Origin: Flavonifractor sp. An112
GTDB taxonomy: Bacteria; Bacillota; Clostridia; Oscillospirales; Oscillospiraceae
Direction of reading: 5' to 3'
Length of the DNA: 64,000 nucleotides
Assembly: GCF_002161085.1 (NCBI RefSeq)
Contig: NZ_NFLU01000006.1
Coordinates: 1 to 64,000, forward strand
Below, in pieces: positions 8,440-15,776 of the stretch. The position numbers and the translations under genes were made by a program. Below the pieces are notes generated by a model. That model was not told where the DNA came from, searched no databases, and saw only the letters and a program-made list of their open reading frames with translations. Position 1 is the first letter of the stretch. Every line of letters starts with the position of its first letter.

Positions 8440-8600
8440 GACCCCACCCCAAATCAAAGGGGGCGGGCAAGCACCTTTGGGGCTTGCCCGCCTTGATGAC
8501 CGAAAAGCAAGACCGGGTGGGGCGGTCAATGGCGGCGCACTTGTGCGCCGTTCATCTCGACCATTGTCGGCCCCGACTGGACTTGCTAAATGGAAAATGC
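8440..8600. repeat. Cargo-border hairpin module, copy A
   Basis: Contains GGCAAGC...GCTTGCC and then GGTCAATGGCGGCGCA...TGCGCCGTTCAT...CCATTG, an imperfect hairpin. Related copies are at 40765-40895 (IME2) and, inverted, at 18548-18640 in the tet(W) element. In each case the module lies next to the cargo. Confidence 0.7.
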
Positions 8601-8609
8601 CAGTCAATT

Positions 8610-9041
8610 TCATCCGTAAGATAATTGCCCATCTCCACCCATGAGGGCGGTCATTTCCTCGATCTTTTCTAATGGAAATGGCGGTTGAGAAAGAGGTTTC
8701 ATCGCAATAGACATTAACTTCATCGGATTATCGTCTGCTGCTACACGATTTGAACTTAGGTGTCCACATCTTCTGCAACGGTGGATAATTGCCCACTCTC
8801 CATTTTTCCTGACCCAAACGCCCACGGGGTCCATAATTCCGCCGCAGTCTGCCTCCCGATCTCCGGGTTCAATGTCCAAATGTAAACTGCAAAGACAGTT
8901 TGGGCAATGATTACGATGGTCGCTCCCTGCACCGACAGGTACAACTAGTCTACCACATACTTTGCAAGTAAAACTATCGTTACACCCATGTGTTTTATAG
9001 TATCCTTTTTCATACTGTTTTCGTTTGTTCTCTCTGTTCAT
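8610..9041 (-). CDS. RNHCP-domain protein
   Basis: 143 residues. It carries the signature RNHCPNCLCSLHLD (about residues 43-56) that names the RNHCP family, plus a second CxxC pair (FTCKVCG near the N-terminus) and CRRCGH near residue 100, so it is probably a zinc-binding protein. The family's function is not established. The start at MNRENKRK is chosen for AAGGAG upstream; the frame is open for 15 more codons. It lies 31 bases after marR in what looks like a two-gene operon occupying the cargo slot of IME1. GC content is visibly lower than in the backbone, as expected for cargo. Confidence 0.8.
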   Translation of the reverse strand: MNRENKRKQYEKGYYKTHGCNDSFTCKVCGRLVVPVGAGSDHRNHCPNCLCSLHLDIEPGDREADCGGIMDPVGVWVRKNGEWAIIHRCRRCGHLSSNRVAADDNPMKLMSIAMKPLSQPPFPLEKIEEMTALMGGDGQLSYG

Positions 9042-9072
9042 AACTGCTCCTTGTCGTGTGGGGCAGGGCAGA

Positions 9073-9504
9073 CTACAAATCTTCACGCAGGTACTTTTTC
9101 AACGAGTCCCGGTATGTTTGTGAGAACAATATATATTTTTCTTGTTCCTCGACTGTCCATGCACCCCATATTTTATCTTCAATTTGAAATAGTGGGAGGA
9201 TTTTCTCAGAAGTAAAATCTTTCCCTTTTTCGGTCAAACAAACCATTGTATTCCGGCCTTCTCCCTGTTCCAGATAGGCAAGCCCATCTTTCTCTAATTT
9301 CCGAATTGCCGAATTGATTGTTTGCCGACTGATACCTGTCAATCTGAATATGTCGCTCTGGAGACACTGTCCATCCCGTTCGCAAAGCACATACAGAATA
9401 TTCAAAACAGTATCAGAAATGCCCATCTTTACAGCCGCTTCATGGTATAATGAAGTGATTTCCGCAGATAAATAGGCATACATTCTTGCTTTCTCGTAGC
9501 CCAT
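9073..9504 (-). CDS. MarR-family transcriptional regulator
   Basis: 143 residues with a winged helix-turn-helix (about residues 35-95: QSDIFRLTGISRQTINSAIRKLEKDGLAYLEQGEGRNTMVCLTEKG), typical of MarR repressors of about 140-150 residues. The ATG at 9504 is chosen because AAGGAGG lies five bases upstream; the open frame extends a further 37 codons through the likely promoter. A perfect 8-bp inverted repeat sits just upstream and is the likely operator, so it probably represses itself and the RNHCP gene. The ligand is unknown. Confidence 0.88.
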   Translation of the reverse strand: MGYEKARMYAYLSAEITSLYHEAAVKMGISDTVLNILYVLCERDGQCLQSDIFRLTGISRQTINSAIRKLEKDGLAYLEQGEGRNTMVCLTEKGKDFTSEKILPLFQIEDKIWGAWTVEEQEKYILFSQTYRDSLKKYLREDL

Positions 9505-9517
9505 CACGGCCTCCTTA

Positions 9518-9556
9518 ATATCCGATTTCATATATATTATATCCATTTTCGGATAT
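9518..9556 (-). promoter_or_regulatory. Putative MarR operator
   Basis: Inverted repeat ATATCCGA (9518-9525) and TCGGATAT (9549-9556) separated by 23 A/T-rich bases, immediately before marR. Position and symmetry suit autoregulation. Confidence 0.6.
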
Positions 9557-9626
9557 ATGTCAATAAGTAATTCAAAATATATGCAACTCGTTTGATACAG
9601 GCGTAGCAAAAGCATCAGGACATTTT

Positions 9627-10811
9627 CTACCGCCCGCCCCAGTCAAGGGAGCGCCTGGGCCGTTTGTGGCCTTTCTCCGCCTGTTCCCTCTGCTTGTCAG
9701 CCTCCACCGCCGCCGCTACCTGCTCCGGGCCAAAGACCCGCTTGACCCGTGTATAGTCGGCGGAGATCTGCCGCAGTTTTTTGTTCTCCAACTTCACCTC
9801 CATCAAGCGGTCAGACAAGCGGGCGTTGCCCTCCCGCACCCGGTCATAGTCCCCTTGCAAACGGCCAAATTTCCCTTTTAAGTCAAGGTACTTGCGGAAC
9901 AGGGAACGCAGCACCTTGACGATCTTCGCCAGCAGGGGCTTTGCCTTTTTCTCCCGGTAGGATTTGGCGCTCTCTAGCGTCCCGGCCTCCGGCAGGATTT
10001 CCTCCGGGTCAGCGGAGAAGTCCGCCGCCAGCCGCTCCATGTCCTTCACCGCCGGGGCCAGTTCTTTCAGCCGCCGCTCCTGGCTCTCCACCTGGCTCTC
10101 TTTCTCCGCCTTGACCGTCTCCAGGGCGGCGATCTCTTTCGCCCTCTGCTCCTTTTTGTAGTCCAGCACAGACAGGTGCTTGTCGTGGGTGCCCTTGTCC
10201 TCCCACTCTATCCCGTGGCGCTCCATCACGGCGGAGAGTTGTTCCTTTTCAGAGCGCACCCACTGGCTCCACTCCGTGTCCCCTCTGGTGCCGCCCTTGA
10301 AACCCTGAGCCGCTAACGCCTGTTTCAGAGATACCCGTGTGTCCAGCCCCCGCTTGCTCCCAACAGTGAACAGCACAAAGTCGATGTGCAGATGGGGCGT
10401 GGCCTCGTCCATGTGGAGGTGGGCCGAGAATACCCGGAGATTGGGATTTCGCTCTTGAAAGGCTTTCATATACTCGTCCAGCACCGCCGCCGCAAGCCTC
10501 CCTTCATCGCTGTCGGCGCTCATGTCATCCTTGTTGCCCACTTGCAGGATGATTTCATGGAACGGCTTTTCCTGCTTGCCGGATCGGATTTTCTCATAGT
10601 AGTTTTCAATCTTGCGGTCTGCTCTGGTCTGCTTGGCGTTGTAGCGTTCCAGGGCCTCGTCAAAGAGTTCATGGTACACCGCCTTGATATTCTCCTGGCA
10701 GTATGTTACATTCAGGTGAGAACGCTTCGGATCGGTATTCTTGGCGTGAAACTTCCTGCTGTTGTGATTGACCGAGCCTCGCCCCACCATGGCGCTGATC
10801 GTCCTTTTCAA
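9627..10811 (-). CDS. MobV-family relaxase (Mob_Pre), IME1 copy
   Basis: 394 residues. Nicks the transfer origin so a helper conjugative element can mobilize the IME. The N-terminal relaxase domain (about 1-220) has the conserved HNSRKF motif and the His-rich metal motif HLHMDEATPHLHIDF (about residues 131-145). A long charged coiled coil (about 220-390) follows. The start is TTG (10811-10809), with AGGAGGGA just upstream, the same arrangement as the IME2 copy. The two proteins are roughly 85-90% identical by eye, with no interruption here. Confidence 0.92.
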   Translation of the reverse strand: MKRTISAMVGRGSVNHNSRKFHAKNTDPKRSHLNVTYCQENIKAVYHELFDEALERYNAKQTRADRKIENYYEKIRSGKQEKPFHEIILQVGNKDDMSADSDEGRLAAAVLDEYMKAFQERNPNLRVFSAHLHMDEATPHLHIDFVLFTVGSKRGLDTRVSLKQALAAQGFKGGTRGDTEWSQWVRSEKEQLSAVMERHGIEWEDKGTHDKHLSVLDYKKEQRAKEIAALETVKAEKESQVESQERRLKELAPAVKDMERLAADFSADPEEILPEAGTLESAKSYREKKAKPLLAKIVKVLRSLFRKYLDLKGKFGRLQGDYDRVREGNARLSDRLMEVKLENKKLRQISADYTRVKRVFGPEQVAAAVEADKQREQAEKGHKRPRRSLDWGGR

Positions 10812-11222
10812 TCAATCCCTCCTTTTCCGCCGCGTCAGTGGCGGGCCTTTGTTACTTTCTGCGAAAGTAAATCAAAAGCGCATTTGCGCCCTACGGGGTG
10901 GTGTGGGGGCTTTGCCCCCGCCGTCTGCGGGCGGCTCCCCCAGCAGGGCCGCCCTTTGAAAAGGGCACCCTGCACCCCTCCTAAACTTTTTCACTCGCCG
11001 TGGGGCAGGGAGGAAAGGCCAGCGGCCTTTCCTCCCACCCGGCAAGTGTTTTCCGTGGGGTGAAAGTCAAGGGGTTCGGGTTGTATTGCCTTGCGGCAAT
11101 CTCCACCCGCAGGTATGCCCCCTTGACTTTCACCCCCGCTCCCCGTGACAGCCGTGACGACCGTGACGGCTTTTTTGATACCGGGGGCGGTGCCGCAGAG
11201 GTCGTCACGGCCGTCACGGTCG
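10812..11222. other. Structured noncoding region of IME1 (candidate oriT/replication origin)
   Basis: About 410 bases between the relaxase and ATPase genes, with about 90% identity by eye to 43863-44307. From the relaxase side: a hairpin TTACTTTCTGCGAAAGTAA, GC-rich hairpins (GGGGGCTTTGCCCCC; AGGAAAGGCC-AGC-GGCCTTTCCT), then the two separately listed structures at 11060-11133 and 11144-11227. I see no convincing gene in it. Confidence 0.65.
11060..11133. repeat. Conserved 74-base compound hairpin, copy 1
   Basis: Outer arms GTGAAAGTCAAGGGG and CCCCTTGACTTTCAC are perfectly complementary over 15 bp. Inside, CGGGT/ACCCG and ATTGCC/GGCAAT can form a second stem. The same structure occurs at 44145-44218. 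It suits an origin structure or a small structured RNA. Confidence 0.75.
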
Positions 11223-11227
11223 TCACG
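11144..11227. repeat. Inverted triple iterons, copy 1
   Basis: Three tandem 9-bp units of the form GTGACNNCC (11144-11170) face three reversed units (11201-11227) across about 30 bases. The IME2 copy keeps both arms while the spacer differs. This is the expected form of binding sites for an initiator, beside a RepA-like ATPase gene. Confidence 0.7.
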
Positions 11228-12378
11228 CCTGGGGAGGTTCCATCGTCAGCCGAATACTTCTCCCGGCGTGGGTACGGGTGCTTTCGTAGCGGATATGGTA
11301 CTCATAGGACAGCCGCCACGCCCGGACATTCAACCGCATCGCCAGGGCATTGGCTTTCATATCCACCCCCAGGGCGGCGGTAAGGTCGGTGGCCGTTCCG
11401 CTCCACTCTGGCCGCTCCGCCGTCACCAGGGCGGCCACGGCCTCTAAAACCGGGTCGGGCGGTTCCCTACACGGTTCTGTTTCCAGCCGCTCCAACTCCC
11501 ACGCCAGCCGTTCTTCGTCCCGTTTCAGATAGAGGCGCTGGTCTTGCAGGTCACGCCCGGATATGTCCAGCGTGGCGGCGCTGTCCGTCCTCCGCTCCTT
11601 TTGGAGCAGAAAGGCTCCGTCTGCTGCACCCATCAGGCCATTGGTGCCGGAGATCATATCAAAACTTGTCGTCGGCCTGCTGCTTGCGGGTGTGGTGTAC
11701 CAGCAGGAGGCAGACCCCCTTTTCATCGGCAAGGTGTTTCAGACTTGTTATCACCTTATAGTCGTCTGCATAACTGTACTTCTCGGCCCCGGCCTCCCGG
11801 ATTTTTTGCAGGGTGTCGATGATGATAAGCCGGGTGTCCTGGTGTTCCCGGACAAACCTCTTTAGTTGTTCCTCCAGGCCGCTGTTCAACTGTTTGGCGT
11901 AAATAGAGAGGTGGAGGTCTGCGGCGCTGTCCTCCCCAAACATCCGGTACAACCGTCCCTGCAAGCGGGGATAGTCATCCTCCAGGGCCATATAGAGGAC
12001 AGCCCCTTGGCGGACTTCATACCCCCACAGGGGGAGGCCCTTGCTCACATGGTAGGCCAGTTGTGCCATGAGAAAGGATTTGCCGACCTTGGGAGCGCCC
12101 ACAAAGAGGTACACCCCCGGATAGAGCAGGCCCTCCACTACGGGAGGCTTGCCGGGGTACACCTTTTCGTAGAGTTCGTTCATGGAGAGGGAGGGCAGAT
12201 AGGCCGGGTCGTTGACCCGGTCTATCTGCCGCAGGATTTCCCTAAAATCCCGCTCTTGGGACTTGTGTTCGGTCTGTTCCTCTGCTATACTTTGTTCAGG
12301 TGTTTTTGAGAGCGACTGTCCCCCGTCTGCGCCAACAGGCGGATATGGGACGGTCGTTTTCTCTTTTGATCTATCCAT
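11223..12378 (-). pseudogene. RepA-like AAA ATPase, frameshifted (IME1 copy)
   Basis: Homologue of the intact 384-residue protein at 44308-45462. The first 239 residues (11659-12378) are in one frame with Walker A (GAPKVGKSF) and the LIIIDTLQ Walker B strand. The remainder (11223 to about 11660) is in another frame. The break is at an A-run on the plus strand (11661-11664, four A versus three in the intact copy), right after KQQADDKF, so a single-base insertion explains it. The C-terminal 145 residues would be lost. A sequencing error in the homopolymer is possible. Confidence 0.85.
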
Positions 12379-12381
12379 CTA

Positions 12382-12702
12382 TCAATCCTCCCTCATGCCG
12401 TCCATGATGGCGGCGATCAGTTCAATGTTGTCCATCAGTTCCTCGTCCACACCGGCCCCGGCCTCTATCCGTTGCAGTTCGGCCAGCACAGCGGCCAGTT
12501 CGTTCCGCAGGGCCTTGTAGACCCTTGGATTGCCCTGCACCACCACTTCCCGGCACAGGAGCCGCCGGGTGATGTAGTCCTGTTTCGTCAGCCCGGAGAG
12601 CCGCACAGCGGTTTCAATTTGTGCGTCTTCCTCCGGGGACACCCGAAACGCCACTGTCTTGTTTCTCCATCGGTTCTTGTTGTCCCTGTTCTTTAGCGAC
12701 AT
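12382..12702 (-). CDS. MobC-like relaxosome protein (IME1 copy)
   Basis: 106 residues. Accessory DNA-binding protein that helps the relaxase at the transfer origin. The N-terminal half has the ribbon-helix-helix-like sequence KTVAFRVSPEEDAQIE...SGLTKQDYITRRLL typical of MobC-like proteins; the C-terminal half is helical. It ends 3 bases before the ATPase gene and starts 3 bases past the integrase stump's stop, matching IME2 exactly, so mobC and the ATPase gene form one transcriptional unit. Confidence 0.85.
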   Translation of the reverse strand: MSLKNRDNKNRWRNKTVAFRVSPEEDAQIETAVRLSGLTKQDYITRRLLCREVVVQGNPRVYKALRNELAAVLAELQRIEAGAGVDEELMDNIELIAAIMDGMRED

Positions 12703-12705
12703 GAT

Positions 12706-12879
12706 TTAGGCCCCCTTTCTCTCCATGTCCAGCCTGTCCGCCATCTCCGTCTGCCGGGTGGGGAACAGGTGGGCGTAACGGTAAGTAATGTCGATACTCT
12801 CATGCCCCACCCGGTCAGCGATTGCCAGGGCCGTAAAGCCCATGTCAATCAGCAGGGAGATGTGGCTATGCCCTTACGG
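12706..12879 (-). pseudogene. Tyrosine integrase, C-terminal stump (IME1)
   Basis: Encodes the last ~55 residues of the IME2-type integrase, including the catalytic Tyr region (GHESIDITYRYAHLFPTRQ-type sequence). Similarity to IME2 stops near 12870, and different sequence starts that belongs to the parA-carrying conjugative element. The N-terminal ~310 residues are missing from the window, so this enzyme is dead. Confidence 0.85.
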
Positions 12880-13171
12880 TATAATTACGACAAACCGGAA
12901 AAGCCCCGTAGGATCAAGGGTTTTGAGGTTTTCAGTCTGGTTTTTCATCCTTTTCCAAACCGAAAAATCATACTGAAATAAGTCGAATTATAGGAGGTGT
13001 TTCATTAACGACAAATGAATAGCAGAAAGGAACTCAAAGCCTTTTGATTTCAAACACAGTAGAATATTGGATTTATGCGAAGCCGTCACTTGTTTCAAGT
13101 GGCGGCTTTTGTCATTTCCAGGACTGCTGTGCAGGCACATGACAACACCAATCAGAAACGAGGTGATTGTT
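12880..13171. other. Leader region before parA
   Basis: 292 bases without a supported gene. It includes a hairpin GCCGTCACTTG-TTT-CAAGTGGCGGC followed by TTTTGT (13084-13112), a likely terminator insulating parA from upstream transcription, and a ribosome site GAGGTGATTG before parA. The join to the IME1 integrase stump is near 12875. Confidence 0.5.
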
Positions 13172-13993
13172 ATGAACACGCAAATCATCGCCATCGCCAA
13201 CCAGAAAGGCGGCGTCGGCAAGACAACGACCTGTGAAAATCTGGGTGTTGGATTGGCGCAGGCCGGGAAGAAAGTGCTGCTGATTGACGGGGACCCACAA
13301 GGCAGCCTGACTATCAGCCTGGGCCACCCCCAGCCGGACAAGCTGCCCTTTACCCTGTCCGACGCGATGGGCCGTATCCTGATGGACGAGCCGTTGCGCC
13401 CCGGTGAGGGTATCCTGCACCACCCGGAAGGCGTTGACCTGATGCCCGCCGACATCCAGCTCTCCGGTATGGAGGTCTCTCTGGTGAATGCCATGAGCCG
13501 TGAGACCATCCTTCGGCAGTATCTGGACACGCTGAAGGGACAGTATTCCCATATCCTGATTGACTGCCAGCCATCCCTGGGTATGCTTACGGTCAACGCT
13601 CTGGCAGCCGCCAACAGGATCATCATCCCCGTCCAGGCGGAGTATTTGCCCGCCAAGGGCCTGGAACAGCTGCTCTCCACGGTAAGTAAGGTAAAGCGGC
13701 AAATCAACCCCAAGCTCCAAATCGACGGCATCCTGCTGACAATGGTGGACAACCGCACCAACTTTGCTAAGGAAATCGCCGCCCTGCTGCGAGAGACCTA
13801 CGGCAGCAAAATCAAGGTGTTCGGCACCGAGATTCCCCATTCCGTCCGGGCAAAGGAAATCAGTGCCGAGGGCAAGAGTATCTTTGCCCATGACCCCAAT
13901 GGCAAGGTGGCCGAGGGGTACAAAAGTCTGACGAAGGAGGTATTGAGGCTTGAAAAGCAGCGCGAAAAAAGTAGAGCTGGCTCCATACGATGA
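13172..13993 (+). CDS. parA: ParA/Soj-family ATPase
   Basis: 273 residues. A deviant Walker A motif (NQKGGVGKTTT, residues 9-19) and the LIDGDPQGSL and LIDCQPSLG motifs identify a ParA-type partition ATPase. These are encoded near one end of Tn1549-like ICEs and maintain the circular form. The ATG at 13172 follows GAGGTGATTGTT; the frame extends 35 codons upstream without a ribosome site. It overlaps the parB start (TTG at 13950), as in intact ICEs. The gene looks complete although its partner is broken. Confidence 0.92.
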   Translation: MNTQIIAIANQKGGVGKTTTCENLGVGLAQAGKKVLLIDGDPQGSLTISLGHPQPDKLPFTLSDAMGRILMDEPLRPGEGILHHPEGVDLMPADIQLSGMEVSLVNAMSRETILRQYLDTLKGQYSHILIDCQPSLGMLTVNALAAANRIIIPVQAEYLPAKGLEQLLSTVSKVKRQINPKLQIDGILLTMVDNRTNFAKEIAALLRETYGSKIKVFGTEIPHSVRAKEISAEGKSIFAHDPNGKVAEGYKSLTKEVLRLEKQREKSRAGSIR

Positions 13994-14109
13994 CTTGTTT
14001 TCCACCGAAGAAAGCCGCCAGGATGCCAAGCTGGAAAAAGTACGGGAAATCCCGCTATCTGAGCTGCATCCTTTCAAGAACCATCCCTTCAAAGTCAAGG
14101 ATGACGAGG
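13950..14109 (+). pseudogene. parB: parB, truncated by IS110-family sequence
   Basis: Starts at TTG 13950 with AAGGAGG upstream, overlapping parA. It encodes the first ~53 residues of a ParB-like protein (ending HPFKNHPFKVKDDEA, the beginning of the nuclease/CTPase domain), then runs into the IS110 fragment and frays at about 14110. The centromere-binding part is gone. Confidence 0.85.
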
Positions 14110-15022
14110 CTAGGCTTTCACGGAAGCGTAGTAGATGCGCAGAAATTTGTTGGCAGAAGCCATCATGTAAACGCGATAAGGCTTTCCTTCTGTACGCTTT
14201 TTGTCCATAAACTGGTACACGGGCTCATTTGTCGGAGCATTCTTCAAATAAACCCCCATCACCAAGAAAAGCGTTCTGCGCAGCGAGGCAGACCCTCGTT
14301 TGGAGATGCTGCGACCGCAGACATTCATTTGGCCGGATTGGTAAGGTGGGGAGTCAATACCCGCAAAGGCGACCAGCGCTTTCTTGGAATGAAAGCGGCG
14401 CACATCGCCAATTTCAGCCATAAGTTGGGGGCCGAGGGTTGGGCCAACACCAAACATTTCCATTACAACAGGAGACTCCGGCAGATAAGACGCCAGGGAT
14501 TGCATCTCCTGCTTAAGAGCGACTAATGCGGCGGAAGTTGCCTGAAGCTGGGAAATAGCCTGTTCCACCAAGAGTTTTGTCGTATTCGTTTTCGGCATGA
14601 TACCGACGTGTCCGCAAGCGGAGGCATAGATGCCCAGCGCTTTCTCCTCACTGAAATTGTAGCCGTGCTTTTTGCACCACTTCCGATACTTGGTGGTAAA
14701 TGCCTTTTCGGACAGCCCACAGACGCACTCGCAATGCCAAAAAGTTGCTACAAAGTCCACCCATTTCTCGCTGCCATCAGCACGGGGCGGACTGGTAAAC
14801 AGACGGTTCGCATCAGGAAAAGCAGTGTCCAGCAGGGAGATCAGGTTGTTTTTCAGCATAGTCCGTACTTTGGAATACTGCTGGTACTGCCGGTAGCAGG
14901 CCTTCAGCATGAGCCGGGTATCCTCCTCCGGGACATACCTCGGCAGCGTGAGCCAGTGGTCAAGACCGTAGTTGGCCAGCTTCACAGCGTCCTTTCTGTC
15001 GGTCTTGGCCCGTCTTATCACC
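14110..15022 (-). pseudogene. IS110-family transposase, N-terminally truncated
   Basis: About 304 residues of a transposase normally around 400. The central DEDD-nuclease remainder (RRAKTDRKDAVKLANYGLDHW) and the Transposase_20 C-terminal domain (MEMFGVGPTLGPQLMAEIGD, then AFAGIDSPPYQSGQ with the C-terminal Ser-region GRSISKRGSASLRR) are present. The N-terminus with the first catalytic Asp is missing because the sequence switches at about 15022 to maff2. It therefore cannot transpose. The open frame continues into maff2 DNA by chance. Confidence 0.85.
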
Positions 15023-15120
15023 GTTTTGCAGACCCTCGTTATTGCTCTGGGCGCTGGTCTCGGCATCTGGGGTGTCATCAACCTGCTGGAAGGTTACGGC
15101 AATGATAATCCGGGCGCAAA
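15023..15120 (+). pseudogene. maff2, 5' fragment
   Basis: Encodes LQTLVIALGAGLGIWGVINL followed by LEGYGNDNPGA, the N-terminal half of a Maff2-family small membrane protein of ICE transfer operons. The first ~10 codons are lost at the IS110 junction. At GCAAA (15116-15120) it switches to IME sequence and stops at TAA 15134. The rest of the gene is at 26292-26390. Confidence 0.88.
15116..15120 (+). other. attL core of the tet(W) IME
   Basis: GCAAA shared with the right end. In the rebuilt gene it encodes the Ala and the start of the Lys codon of NPGAKS. Short identity is normal for serine recombinases, which need as little as two common bases. Confidence 0.75.
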
Positions 15121-15136
15121 TGCTCATGTACGGTAA

Positions 15137-15454
15137 GGAAGCAAGCAACCGAAAACAAGAGATAGACCGCCAGCACTACACTATTCCGAACCAAAGACCA
15201 AAAGATAAGCATTGTGGGAAAATCTAAACTTTTGGATTTTCCTACAATGCCAACTACGGCGGAATCCCTCCCACTCCTTATATCTTTCTGTATACATTGA
15301 ATTTGTATTTAGTAAAATGCAGACAACACCACGGATCGGCTTTTGGTTGGACAATTCCAACCAAACACCACAGCAGACAGCAGAAAACATTCTGAACGCT
15401 AGGAAGCCGGTATGATTGTTACATATAAGGGGAAGAAAAATTTCTTTTAGGTAC
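15137..15454. other. Left-end noncoding region of the tet(W) IME
   Basis: No supported gene. It holds a hairpin around 15217-15247 (GGGAAAATCTAAA...TTTGGATTTTCCTAC) and a second imperfect one with CGGCTTTTGGTTGG/CCAACCAAA (15339-15365). It probably contains recombinase binding sites. Confidence 0.45.
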
Positions 15455-15483
15455 TTGCTTTCCTAAAACTGATGTGATACAAT
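15455..15483 (+). promoter_or_regulatory. tet(W) promoter
   Basis: TTGCTT (15455-15460), a 17-base spacer and TACAAT (15478-15483), about 30 bases before the leader peptide. Confidence 0.65.
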
Positions 15484-15511
15484 GATTTAATCCAGAAAAG
15501 GAGTAAAAAAT

Positions 15512-15535
15512 ATGCGGCAAGGTATTCTTAAATAA
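15512..15535 (+). CDS. tet(W) leader peptide MRQGILK
   Basis: Seven-codon open frame preceded by AAAAGGAG, in the position known for ribosomal-protection tetracycline genes. The last codons (GGTATTCTTAAAT) are complementary to AATTTAAGAATAC (15606-15618), so ribosome progress on the peptide can control which hairpins form downstream. Confidence 0.75.
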   Translation: MRQGILK

Positions 15536-15702
15536 AACTATAATCAAATAGTGGGAACAAAGGATTATGATAGCTCCTTTTGTAGGGGCTTAGTTTTTTG
15601 TACCCAATTTAAGAATACTTTTGCCTTATCAATTTTGACATATCCCCAAAAACAGCAATCACAAACAGGTGTATGCTGTATATGTGTATGTCCGCAACTT
15701 AT

Positions 15703-15742
15703 AATCCCCAGTGGTAAAAGTATTTTACTGCTGGGGATTTTT
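15703..15742 (+). terminator. tet(W) attenuator
   Basis: Stem AATCCCCAGT(GGTAAAA)…(TTTTAC)TGCTGGGGATT followed by TTTTTA, 35 bases before the tet(W) start. It should stop transcription unless the upstream leader fold prevents it. Confidence 0.75.
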
Positions 15743-15776
15743 ATGCCCTTTGGGGCTGTAAAGGGAGGACAATCAC

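Larger units (their letters stand above)
8140..12879. mobile_element. IME1: decayed mobilizable element with MobV relaxase
   Basis: Backbone matches IME2 (40540-47979) in order and sequence: left palindrome module, cargo slot, MobV relaxase, structured noncoding region, RepA-like ATPase, MobC, integrase. Here the ATPase is frameshifted and only about 55 codons of the integrase C-terminus remain before sequence of another conjugative element begins (about 12875). The excisionase and control genes of IME2 are absent. The cargo is marR + RNHCP instead of an ABC-F gene. It can hardly excise by itself. The left boundary is approximate. Confidence 0.8.
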
